From positions 778,883 to 842,882 of the forward strand of contig NZ_LT669940.1 in the NCBI RefSeq assembly GCF_900128505.1: a DNA stretch of 64,000 nt, read 5' to 3'. This stretch comes from Parabacteroides timonensis. GTDB lineage: Bacteria; Bacteroidota; Bacteroidia; Bacteroidales; Tannerellaceae. The position numbers and the translations under genes were made by a program. Every line of letters starts with the position of its first letter. The stretch's first letter is position 1. The notes under the pieces are model-generated. The model made no database searches. It saw only the letters and a list, made by a program, of their open reading frames with translations, and was not told the DNA's origin. Below are positions 1 through 8,200 of the stretch, one piece after another.

Positions 1-121
1 GCATAGCCTGCTGCATAACATAGTTCTCAAACACCGGGCGATAATTGCATTTTTCCTGTACATTCTCTAATTTGCGGCCTCGTGAGTATTTCACGTAGTT
101 GATATTTATTGTTAAACTCAA
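1..121 (-). CDS. possible 5' end of a minus-strand gene cut by the left edge
   Basis: One minus-strand frame is open from an in-frame TAA at 122-124 to the left edge, about 40 codons. Its middle reads plausibly as protein (VKYSRGRKLENVQEK, then CNYRPVFENYV). Candidate starts are TTG at 121, GTG at 94 or ATG at 16, none with a convincing ribosome binding site. I do not recognise the family. It could also be chance, because the promoter of the EF-G paralogue must lie in the same stretch. Confidence 0.2.
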   Translation of the reverse strand, partial: MSLTININYVKYSRGRKLENVQEKCNYRPVFENYVMQQAM

Positions 122-136
122 TTAATACCTGATATC

Positions 137-2293
137 ATGAAAGTATACCAAACAAACGAAATTAAGAACATCTCTATTCTGGGAAGTTCGGGCTCTGGGA
201 AAACCACTCTCGCTGAAGCAATGCTTTACGAGGGTGGAGTTATAAAACGTCGCGGTACTGTAGAAGCAGGAAATACGGTGAGCGATTATTTCCCGGTTGA
301 GAAAGAGTATGGTTACTCAGTGTTCTCAACCGTTTTCAGTGTTGAATGGCAAGACAGGAAGTTGAACTTTATCGATTGTCCGGGTTCGGACGACTTTATC
401 GGTGGAGCAGTATCTGCCTTGAACGTAACTGATACGGCACTGATGGTATTGAATGCCCAATATGGTGTGGAAGTGGGAACATTAAACCAGTTCCGGTATA
501 CAGAACAATTTCATAAACCCGTTATCTTCGTTGTTAACCAGTTGGATAACGACAAAGCGGACTTTGATGGAACTATCTCCCAGCTGAAAGATCAGTTCGG
601 TAGCAAGATCGTACAGATCCAGTATCCGGTCAGTACAGGTTCTTCTTTCAATGCCGTTGTCGACGTATTGAAGATGAAGATGTACCGTTGGAAACCGGAA
701 GGTGGCGTTCCAGATGTATTGGAAATTCCTGCAGAGGAAATGGACAAAGCTATGGAACTTCACAAAGCTCTTGTTGAGGCTGCTGCCGAGAACGACGATA
801 TGCTGATGGAAAAGTTCTTTGAAGAAGGAACTTTGAGCGAAGACGATATGCGTGCAGGTATTCGTGCCGGTTTGGTTATCCGCGGTATGTTCCCTGTATT
901 CTGTGTATGTGCAGGACGCGATATGTGTGTGCGCCGTACGTTGGAATTCCTTGGAAATGTAGTTCCGTGTACAGATAAGATGCCTCGCCCGGTGACAACC
1001 GAAGGTGTGGAAGTTACTCCCGAATCGAGTGGCCCGACCAGCCTGTTCTTCTTTAAGACGACTGTAGAACCGCATATCGGCCAGGTTTCCTATTTTAAAG
1101 TGATATCAGGAAAAGTAAAAGAAGGAGATGATCTGCTGAATGCCGATCGTGGATCGAAAGAACGTATCGCTCAGTTATTCTCTGTTGCAGGTCAGACCCG
1201 TAATGCTGTGACTGAAATGGTTGCCGGCGATATCGGTGCGACCGTGAAACTGAAAGATGTACGTCGCGGTAATACATTGAACGGAAAGGGTTGCGACTAT
1301 AAGTTCGACTTTATCAAATATCCGGATCCTAAATATCGTCGTGCCGTGAAACCGGTTAACGAATCCGATTCGGAAAAGATGATGGAGATCCTGAACCGTA
1401 TGCGTGAGGAAGACCCGACGTGGGTGATCGAACAGTCCAAGGAGTTGAAACAAACGATTGTTTCCGGACAGGGAGAATTCCACCTGCGCACATTGAAGTG
1501 GAGAATAGAAAATAATGATAAGTTGCCGATCGAATATATCGAACCGAAGATTCCGTATCGTGAAACAATCACGAAGGCGGCCCGTGCGGACTATCGTCAT
1601 AAGAAACAGTCCGGTGGTGCCGGTCAGTTCGGTGAAGTTCACCTGATTGTAGAACCTTATTACGAAGGTATGCCGGCTCCGGATATGTATCGTTTCGGCG
1701 GACAGGAATTTAAAATTAGCGTACGTGATACGCAAACTATTGATTTGGACTGGGGTGGTAAGCTGGTATTTATTAACAGTATCGTTGGTGGAGCCATCGA
1801 TGCACGTTTCTTGCCAGCTATTCTGAAAGGTATTATGGCACGTATGGAACAGGGACCGTTGACCGGTTCGTACGCCCGTGATGTGCGCATCATTGTTTAT
1901 GATGGCAAGATGCACCCGGTAGACAGTAATGAAATTTCTTTCATGCTAGCCGGTCGTAATGCCTTCAGTACTGCCTTTAAAGAAGCAGGACCTAAGATTC
2001 TTGAACCAGTTTATGACGTAGAAGTATCCGTTCCGGGTGATTATCTCGGTGATGTAATGAGTGACCTGCAAGGTCGTCGTGCCATCATTATGGGTATGAA
2101 CAGTGAAAAAGGTTTTGAAAAGTTGTTGGCAAAAGTTCCTTTGAAGGAAATGTCAAGCTATTCAACATCTTTGAGCTCCATCACGGGTGGTCGTGCTTCA
2201 TTCACGATGAAGTTTGCCTCTTACGAACTTGTTCCTTCCGATGTACAGGATAAGCTGTTGAAGGCTTACGAAGCTACCCAGGCGGAAGAATAA
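137..2293 (+). CDS. fusA2: elongation factor G paralogue (EF-G2 type), probably GTPase-defective
   Basis: This 718-residue protein has the full EF-G layout: G domain with P-loop GSSGSGKT at residues 16-23, domain II, and C-terminal domains III-V ending in the usual EF-G domain IV/V region (GSYARDVRIIVYDGK, then QGRRAIIMGM). EF-G moves tRNA and mRNA through the ribosome. Two G-domain motifs depart from canonical EF-G. The DxPGH motif reads DCPGSD, so the catalytic His is Ser84. NKxD reads NQLD at 134-137. A Bacteroides EF-G paralogue (EF-G2) is reported to support translation without GTP hydrolysis during carbon limitation and in the gut; the His-to-Ser change fits that type. The gene is monocistronic and followed by a strong terminator. 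Assignment as EF-G2 is firm; loss of GTPase activity here is inferred. Confidence 0.9.
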   Translation: MKVYQTNEIKNISILGSSGSGKTTLAEAMLYEGGVIKRRGTVEAGNTVSDYFPVEKEYGYSVFSTVFSVEWQDRKLNFIDCPGSDDFIGGAVSALNVTDTALMVLNAQYGVEVGTLNQFRYTEQFHKPVIFVVNQLDNDKADFDGTISQLKDQFGSKIVQIQYPVSTGSSFNAVVDVLKMKMYRWKPEGGVPDVLEIPAEEMDKAMELHKALVEAAAENDDMLMEKFFEEGTLSEDDMRAGIRAGLVIRGMFPVFCVCAGRDMCVRRTLEFLGNVVPCTDKMPRPVTTEGVEVTPESSGPTSLFFFKTTVEPHIGQVSYFKVISGKVKEGDDLLNADRGSKERIAQLFSVAGQTRNAVTEMVAGDIGATVKLKDVRRGNTLNGKGCDYKFDFIKYPDPKYRRAVKPVNESDSEKMMEILNRMREEDPTWVIEQSKELKQTIVSGQGEFHLRTLKWRIENNDKLPIEYIEPKIPYRETITKAARADYRHKKQSGGAGQFGEVHLIVEPYYEGMPAPDMYRFGGQEFKISVRDTQTIDLDWGGKLVFINSIVGGAIDARFLPAILKGIMARMEQGPLTGSYARDVRIIVYDGKMHPVDSNEISFMLAGRNAFSTAFKEAGPKILEPVYDVEVSVPGDYLGDVMSDLQGRRAIIMGMNSEKGFEKLLAKVPLKEMSSYSTSLSSITGGRASFTMKFASYELVPSDVQDKLLKAYEATQAEE

Positions 2294-2315
2294 CCAGAAA
2301 AGAATCTCTAACCAT

Positions 2316-2353
2316 AAGGCAGCCCTTGTTTCAAGCGGCTGCCTTTTCTTTTT
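2316..2353 (+). terminator. rho-independent terminator after the EF-G paralogue
   Basis: Perfect 9-bp arms AAGGCAGCC (2316-2324) and GGCTGCCTT (2337-2345) enclose a 12-nt loop and are followed by TTCTTTTT. Confidence 0.85.
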
Positions 2354-2440
2354 CTAAAGCTCCCTCTTCAACTGCTCCAACACCTCAAAAACACCCGGAC
2401 AAGTTTGCGCATTCTTAATCGTCAGTGCGTGTATCAGTCC
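2354..2440 (-). pseudogene. possible 3' remnant of an unknown minus-strand gene
   Basis: The minus strand between a TAA at 2441-2443 and a TAG at 2354-2356 is open for 28 codons and reads like a protein C-terminus (IHALTIKNAQTCPGVFEVLE, then QLKREL). There is no start codon with a ribosome binding site in this frame. It may be the tail of a deleted gene. The family is not recognised, and chance is possible for so short a frame. Confidence 0.2.
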
Positions 2441-2528
2441 TTATCCTCGTCGATATGTAAATTTCATACGGTTGTTGCATCCCTGTAATAGTAAACAGGT
2501 TCTTTTGTACAGTGTAAATCTCTTACGT

Positions 2529-3332
2529 ATGAAACTAAGAAAATATTATCCGACCGTTGTGCTTTCTGACATTCATTTGGGTTCCGAACACTCAAAGACA
2601 AAAGAAGTAACCAATTTTCTTAAATATATCGACTGCGACCGCCTCATACTGAACGGCGACATCATCGATGGCTGGCAACTCCAGAAGTCAGGTAAGCGAT
2701 GGAAGCAGGCGCAGACCGACTTCTTCAAAGTCCTCATGAAGATGATGGAGAAGAAAGGAACAAAGATTATTTATGTACGTGGTAATCATGATGATTTCCT
2801 GGATAAACTGGTCCCGTTCCGGTTTTCCAATATCTCTATAGTCAAAGATTATCTGCTGAATAGTCACGGGAAGCGTTACCTGGTGACTCACGGTGATATC
2901 TTCGATACAGTGACCACCCACATGCGCTGGCTCGCTATGCTGGGCGACATAGGTTATACCTTCCTGTTATGGCTGAATAAAATCTATAACAGGAACCGGG
3001 AAAAACAAGGTAAGCCCTATTTCTCTCTTTCCCAACATGTGAAGCACCGGGTAAAAAGTGCTGTCTCTTACATCTCCGACTTCGAAAAGGAGCTGGTGAA
3101 ACTGGCTTTATCCAGAAAACTGGACGGTATTATCTGCGGACATATCCATCAGGCGGCCAATGTCCGGTATGACAATGTGCATTATCTCAATTCCGGCGAC
3201 TGGGTGGAGAGTATGACTGCCCTGGTTGAAAACGAGCAAGGCGAATGGAGCATTCTGACTTACAACAAGGCTGAATATGAGGCCGATGAGGACAAAATTT
3301 CGAAAACTGTATTATACGCCGAAGTGATATGA
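2529..3332 (+). CDS. calcineurin-like phosphoesterase, UDP-2,3-diacylglucosamine diphosphatase (LpxH) family
   Basis: This 267-residue protein carries the metal-binding signatures of the LpxH-type metallophosphoesterases: SDIHLG at 13-18 (DxH), NGDIID at 42-47 (GDxxD), RGNHDD near 86, a THGD motif near 120 and GHIHQA near 210. LpxH cleaves UDP-2,3-diacylglucosamine to lipid X in lipid A synthesis at the inner membrane. The ATG at 2529 is preferred over an upstream alternative at 2472, because it starts just before the first beta-strand and motif. The stop overlaps the start of the next gene (ATGA at 3329-3332), so the two are translationally coupled. The metal-dependent phosphoesterase call is firm. 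LpxH itself is likely but not certain, because Bacteroidales encode several related paralogues and the coupling to a glycosyltransferase could mean another nucleotide- or lipid-linked substrate. Confidence 0.75.
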   Translation: MKLRKYYPTVVLSDIHLGSEHSKTKEVTNFLKYIDCDRLILNGDIIDGWQLQKSGKRWKQAQTDFFKVLMKMMEKKGTKIIYVRGNHDDFLDKLVPFRFSNISIVKDYLLNSHGKRYLVTHGDIFDTVTTHMRWLAMLGDIGYTFLLWLNKIYNRNREKQGKPYFSLSQHVKHRVKSAVSYISDFEKELVKLALSRKLDGIICGHIHQAANVRYDNVHYLNSGDWVESMTALVENEQGEWSILTYNKAEYEADEDKISKTVLYAEVI

Positions 3333-4483
3333 AGATACTGTTTGTCATACAAGGAGAGGGAAGGGGCCATCTGACCCAAGCCTTATCTCTTCGTCAGAAG
3401 TTGACCGACGAAGGTCATCAGGTTATTGGCGTACTTGTCGGGAAAAGTCCGGCCCGCCGTATCCCGTCGTTTTTTATAGAGAAGATCAATGTGCCGATCT
3501 ATCACTTCGAAAGTCCGAACTTTCTGCCTACGGCTAAGAACAAGCAGGTGAACCTGTTGAGTAGTATCGGTTATAATTTGTTACGTTTACATAAATATGC
3601 TGGTAGCATTCGTTATATCGACCGGATGATCCGGGAGACGGAAGCCGATGTGGTGGTCAACTTTTACGAATTACTGACGGGGCTCACTTATCTGTTTACC
3701 CGTCCGAAAGCTGTTATGGTTTGTGTCGCTCACCAATATCTTTTCCTCCATCCCGACTTTTCTTTTCCAAAGTTGAATAGCGTTTCTTTATCCCTGTTGA
3801 AATTCTTTACCCGTGTGACGGCTATCGGTGCGACGAAGATGCTGGCTTTGTCTTTCAGGAAAATGCGTGAAGTACCCAATGATAAGATCGTTGTAGTTCC
3901 TCCACTGTTGCGTAAAGAGGTGATAAATAAAACTTCACGTAAGGGCAACTACCTGCATGGCTATCTATTGAACAGTGGTTTCGGAGAAGAAGTAAAAGCC
4001 TGGCATGCCCGGCATCCCGACGTTCCGATGCATATTTTCTGGGATAAGAAAGATGCTGGAGAAACAACCTGGATAGACGATACCCTTTCCTTCCATCAAC
4101 TCAGCGACATCCGCTTCGTTAAATATATGGCAGGGGCGAAAGCTTATGCCACGACTGCCGGCTTCGAGTCTGTTTGTGAAGCGATGTATCTGAATAAACC
4201 TGTTTTGATGGTACCTACTCATATCGAACAGGCTTGTAATGCCTATGATGCCTCTTTATCGGGAGCCGGAGTTGTTGCCGACCGTTTCGATCTGGATGCT
4301 TTATTGCATCTGTCCGAAACTCACCAGCCGAACCCGTCTTTCCGTCATTGGGTGAAACAGGCAGATTGGTTGATTCTGCGTGAGTTCCGCGAAGATCTAC
4401 TGATGGAGGAGATGCCTTCTTCCGTATGGCACCGTTTGTCGATGCACTGGGTGTATAGGCTGGCGAAGAACTTCTCGTTGTAA
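3329..4483 (+). CDS. GT-B fold glycosyltransferase, MurG/GT28-like
   Basis: This 384-residue protein has no signal peptide. The N-terminal half starts with a Rossmann strand and Gly-rich loop (KILFVIQGEGRGHLTQA), as in GT28/MurG-type enzymes that act on membrane-bound acceptors. The C-terminal half has the donor-binding signature of that fold: TTAGFESVCEAMYLNKP, then VPTHIEQACNA. Such enzymes transfer a sugar from a nucleotide donor to a lipid or glycolipid at the inner membrane face. It shares a 4-bp ATGA overlap with the LpxH-like gene, so the pair probably works on one lipid pathway, for example a lipid A or glycolipid modification. Donor and acceptor cannot be read from the sequence. Confidence 0.7.
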   Translation: MKILFVIQGEGRGHLTQALSLRQKLTDEGHQVIGVLVGKSPARRIPSFFIEKINVPIYHFESPNFLPTAKNKQVNLLSSIGYNLLRLHKYAGSIRYIDRMIRETEADVVVNFYELLTGLTYLFTRPKAVMVCVAHQYLFLHPDFSFPKLNSVSLSLLKFFTRVTAIGATKMLALSFRKMREVPNDKIVVVPPLLRKEVINKTSRKGNYLHGYLLNSGFGEEVKAWHARHPDVPMHIFWDKKDAGETTWIDDTLSFHQLSDIRFVKYMAGAKAYATTAGFESVCEAMYLNKPVLMVPTHIEQACNAYDASLSGAGVVADRFDLDALLHLSETHQPNPSFRHWVKQADWLILREFREDLLMEEMPSSVWHRLSMHWVYRLAKNFSL

Positions 4484-5130
4484 TGTCGGATGGTTCCCGG
4501 CAGATAACCCCTTTACTCTGGACGTCTAACATTGTAACTCAGGAGTATTAAGCTCTTAACACCCTTATTTCAAATATGTAATGTATACTTTTCGAAAAAG
4601 TAATGCTAGCCTTTCATAAAAGTAAGGTATGCCTTACATATTTGTAAGCCTTGCCTTTCTTATTTTAAATAAGGGAGTCTGATGGTTAATTATGGTATGC
4701 CGGAAGTTTAACTCTCGGTAGCTGATCGCTTAATGGTAGGCTGCTACCGACGGGGATCGTGTCATGCAATATACACCAGAATTCATGTTATGTCAAGCAT
4801 TTGCGATTAAAAATGCATGAATGAACCCGAAATGAAGGCAATATGAATGCAGATAAATAAAATCATTCATAGACTATTCGCTGGATATTCAAACTCTTAT
4901 CTCCCGGATGAACCTATGAATGATAAATCGATGAAAACATTATTATATAAAGTACGCGTACATTTAATAGATGCATATTCTTTTGACGTTATTATCAACA
5001 GTCTTCTGTCCTTTTATATTATCGACAGTAACTTTCCTCTCTTTGTAACCCTAACTCCCCCTTTCGTACAGAGTATCGTATTCAATTGATAAGAAAGGAT
5101 ATGGTGATGTAAAAAAATCAATGAAAATAA
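4484..5130. other. gene-poor intergenic region
   Basis: Apart from the 22-bp array, it holds an 8-bp inverted repeat, TCGGTAGC (4715-4722) and GCTACCGA (4743-4750), with a 20-nt loop and no T-tract, so not a typical terminator. A small open frame at 4847-5089 has no ribosome binding site and no recognisable protein features. I see no tRNA or conserved RNA. An unannotated small RNA cannot be excluded. Confidence 0.4.
4512..4687. repeat. degenerate tandem array with a 22-bp period
   Basis: Units start at 4534, 4556, 4578, 4600, 4622 and 4644, exactly 22 bp apart. Five of the six begin GTAA and one begins TTAA. The best units follow GTAA-n-G-n4-CCTTTC-n-TA plus an A/T tail. Pairs 4600/4622 and 4600/4644 agree at about 14-15 of 22 positions. 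Each good unit is an imperfect dyad; the clearest is GTAAGGTATGCCTTAC at 4622. Weak flanking units may start at 4512 and 4666. The array sits just after the glycosyltransferase and about 600 bp before the DUF6383 gene. Function unknown; two-turn spacing suggests protein binding on one DNA face. Confidence 0.6.
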
Positions 5131-5160
5131 TTGCAGATAAAAAACTATTGCTTACTTTTG
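5131..5160 (+). promoter_or_regulatory. Bacteroidales sigma-ABfr type promoter for the DUF6383 gene
   Basis: TTG at 5131-5133 and TACTTTTG at 5153-5160 match the -33 TTTG / -7 TAnnTTTG pattern with a 19-bp spacer. A transcript would carry a leader of roughly 100 nt before the ATG at 5264. Confidence 0.6.
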
Positions 5161-5263
5161 CTGAAGTATTTGACGATCGTACAAGCAAGCCGATAGAAGA
5201 TAGATCGGCATTATTATAGAATAGGACTTAGAATTACTTAGTATTAATATTAAATTTTTGATT

Positions 5264-8200
5264 ATGAACAAAAAGTTTTCTACTCTGGTAGCTGTCGTTC
5301 TGGCGGCTACAAGTTTCGGAGCTACTGCGCAGATTGCACCAACGGGTGACTTTGCGAAGTATGCGACTGCAAATAAACCTACCGAAGGTATGCGGACTAT
5401 CGAAAAAGGATATTTCCAATTGGCTGTTGGTTCTTCCATTGATGAGCATATTCTGGCAATGCAGCCGACTAGTGCTGGAGGATATGAATTGGTCGTTGTT
5501 GATGGTTCTGTTACTGGTGCTAACGCTGTTGAAGTAAGAAGAACTCTTTGGAAGGCTGTTATCAGTGGTAATGCTGAAGCGGGTTATTCTTATCAGTTAC
5601 AGAATGTTGGTACAGGAGAATTTTTGGGTGTTAATACATCTGATGCAATTGCAGTAAATAAAGAAGGAACTGCTGCATGGCCTGCTACTGGAGATTTGAC
5701 AGGTAAGGTTGTTCCTGTGGGATCGGAGGTTTCTGTATGGAAATGGGTTTCAGCTCCGTCTGTTGTTAAGACTGCTGGTTTTGAAATTGGTGATGCTAAA
5801 GGTTTTACTTCTGCTTTTGGCGAAAAGAATGACTCTACCGTAGTCTTGGTTGCCAATGCAGCTTCTATTGCTAATGATGTGAAAATTGCTGCTGTAAAAT
5901 ATTCATTAAGGAATGTCCCGGCAAATGATCCTACTCAATTAGTTAAAGCTATTCCTGTTTCTCCTAAAGAAATTGTTTTGGGTGCAGACGATTTGAACTC
6001 TTTGTTGTGGAAACAAAACCCGGCTGCTGATGCAAGTAAAGCAGAATTCACATTCACTCCGAACGTAATCAACGACGAAACGAATGTATTTGGTAACTTG
6101 TTTACTAAAAATGCTTACAAGGCTGTTCCGGCTGTAGGTTTCCCGGCTGCTGTTGATGTTGCTACTAATCCTTTTAATGGATTAGGAACTTCTTATGATG
6201 CCTTGTATGATGCTGAAATTGCTTATTATCAGAAAGCACAGGAAAAAGCTTTTATCGAAAAAATCGCTTCAGTGGTTTATGGTGATGATAATAAAGTTGC
6301 CACAGCTAAACTTGCTGCAGTGAATGCTGCTATAACTGTTATTACTGGTGATAAGAGTGCTATTGATCTATTAACTACACCTGCATTAATCGCAAAAAAG
6401 ATTGATGGTTTGACCTATTCTTCAACACCGGCAGACGCTGATCAGGTAAAAGCAGTAAAAGAGGCAGCTATAGCTTATGTATCTGGTGTTCACGGTAAAA
6501 CAGCGGCTGAAGCATTGACTGAAGCTAAAGGTATTGCTGATGTTACAACTGGTACTGCAATAGCTAAAAAAGTAAATGATTTTATTGCTGCTAATATTAC
6601 AGATGGAACTGCTAAGACTGCAGTAGACGCAGCTATCAAAACTTCTTATACAGATTTATTAGCAGATGGTGCTACATTAAAGACTGCTATTACGTCTGCT
6701 AAAAACACTCTGAACACACCTGTTACTGGTTATTATGCTAAAGGAGTAGCAGATAACAAATGGGTATCTCTGATGTTGGAAGAAGCTGAAAAAGCTGAAG
6801 ATAACACTTACCTGTCTGTAGCTTGCAACTTTGTTACTGAAACAGCTAATGAAAGAGAACGTCCATTAGGATTTACAACCGGTAAATTTGCAGACTTCGG
6901 TTATACTGCTGATCCTAAGGCTCGTTTGGATTTGAACGGTCGTTATAACTTCCAGTTCACTTATTTCCCAAATGCAGACTCATTGGTAATCCGTACAGGA
7001 GGTTGGGCTAAAAAGAACAATGCTCAGACATCTTGGGGTGATATGAATACAACAGATAACCCTGAATTGGGTGTAGCTGCGGCTTCCCCAAGTGCAACAG
7101 CTCCTACTGCAAAAGGTACAGAAAATAATATAGTTAAATTGATCTATCTGGCTAATAACCATAGTGAAATTACTGTTGGTTCTTCTGATTATTATATCGG
7201 CGCTGCTCCTAACACAGTGAACACTCGCATCTCCATCAAGAAGATCGATGACGAATATGTGAAGACAACTTTGGCTTCTGGCGTATACTTCTTTAACTTG
7301 TTCTCAGGAAAGGATGCTAATAAAGCTATCAATGGTAAATACATGGTCGCAAACTTTGCTGGAACAGAATTAGATTGGGTTAACGAAGAAACTTCAAAAG
7401 TATTTGAAGGTGCAGTTCAGGACTTCGGTCACATGCCGCGTACTCAGTGGGTTGTTAGTCAGAACACAGGTGCGGCTGGTATCCAGACTGTAAATATCTA
7501 TAACCGTGAATATCCTAGTTATAAAGCAGAAAATGTTCAACTTTATAAAGGTGGAGACGGTAAAGTATTTGCTTTAGGTTATAACAACTTACTTGCTTCT
7601 GCTAACGATACATTATCTTATGCTTTGGCTACAACAGCTAAACCTAACGCAGGAATCGCAACTAGCGAAACTTTAGGTTACAAAGCTTTGGATTACGATG
7701 CATTGATCGAAAACATCTTCTCTCTGAAGTATTTCAACGGTTTGAACGCTGGCAACTTTGTAGAAGTATCTAAAGATGCTGCTATGGCTATCAATCCTAA
7801 TACAGAAACTGCTGATGCTGTGAAGTTCGTATTCGAACCGGTATTGGATAAAGATGGAAAAGCTCCGGCTAAGAACGAATTCGGTTTTGATGGAACTGTA
7901 GCAAATGTAAAGAATCTGTACAGAATTGCTTATAAGGTTAAATTGTATAACCCGGGTAAGGAAGATTTATATCTGAAAGCAAACGGTAAAGACGGTTATG
8001 AACTGATCTCTGAAACAGCAGATGTAAAGGGTACTTCATTCTTCTTCAAAGAAAATAATATGTTGGATGTAGAAGGTGATACAACTTGCTACTACGCATT
8101 GGTTCAGGAAGATTTATCTACGGTTTCTGGTGTTAAACACCCGTCTCTGATCCTTTCTGTTGAAGAAATTGACACAGAAAACAGTGTTGCTACATTTGCA

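Noticed and set aside
482..1075. Minus-strand open frame opposite the EF-G paralogue
   Set aside because: The plus-strand EF-G reading explains the sequence completely; the antisense product has no domain features.
4512..4687. Reading the 22-bp repeats as a CRISPR array
   Set aside because: Units are contiguous with no spacers, strongly diverged, and no cas genes are near.
4847..5089. 80-codon open frame in the gap before the DUF6383 gene
   Set aside because: No ribosome binding site, no recognisable domain or signal peptide, and A/T-rich low-information composition.
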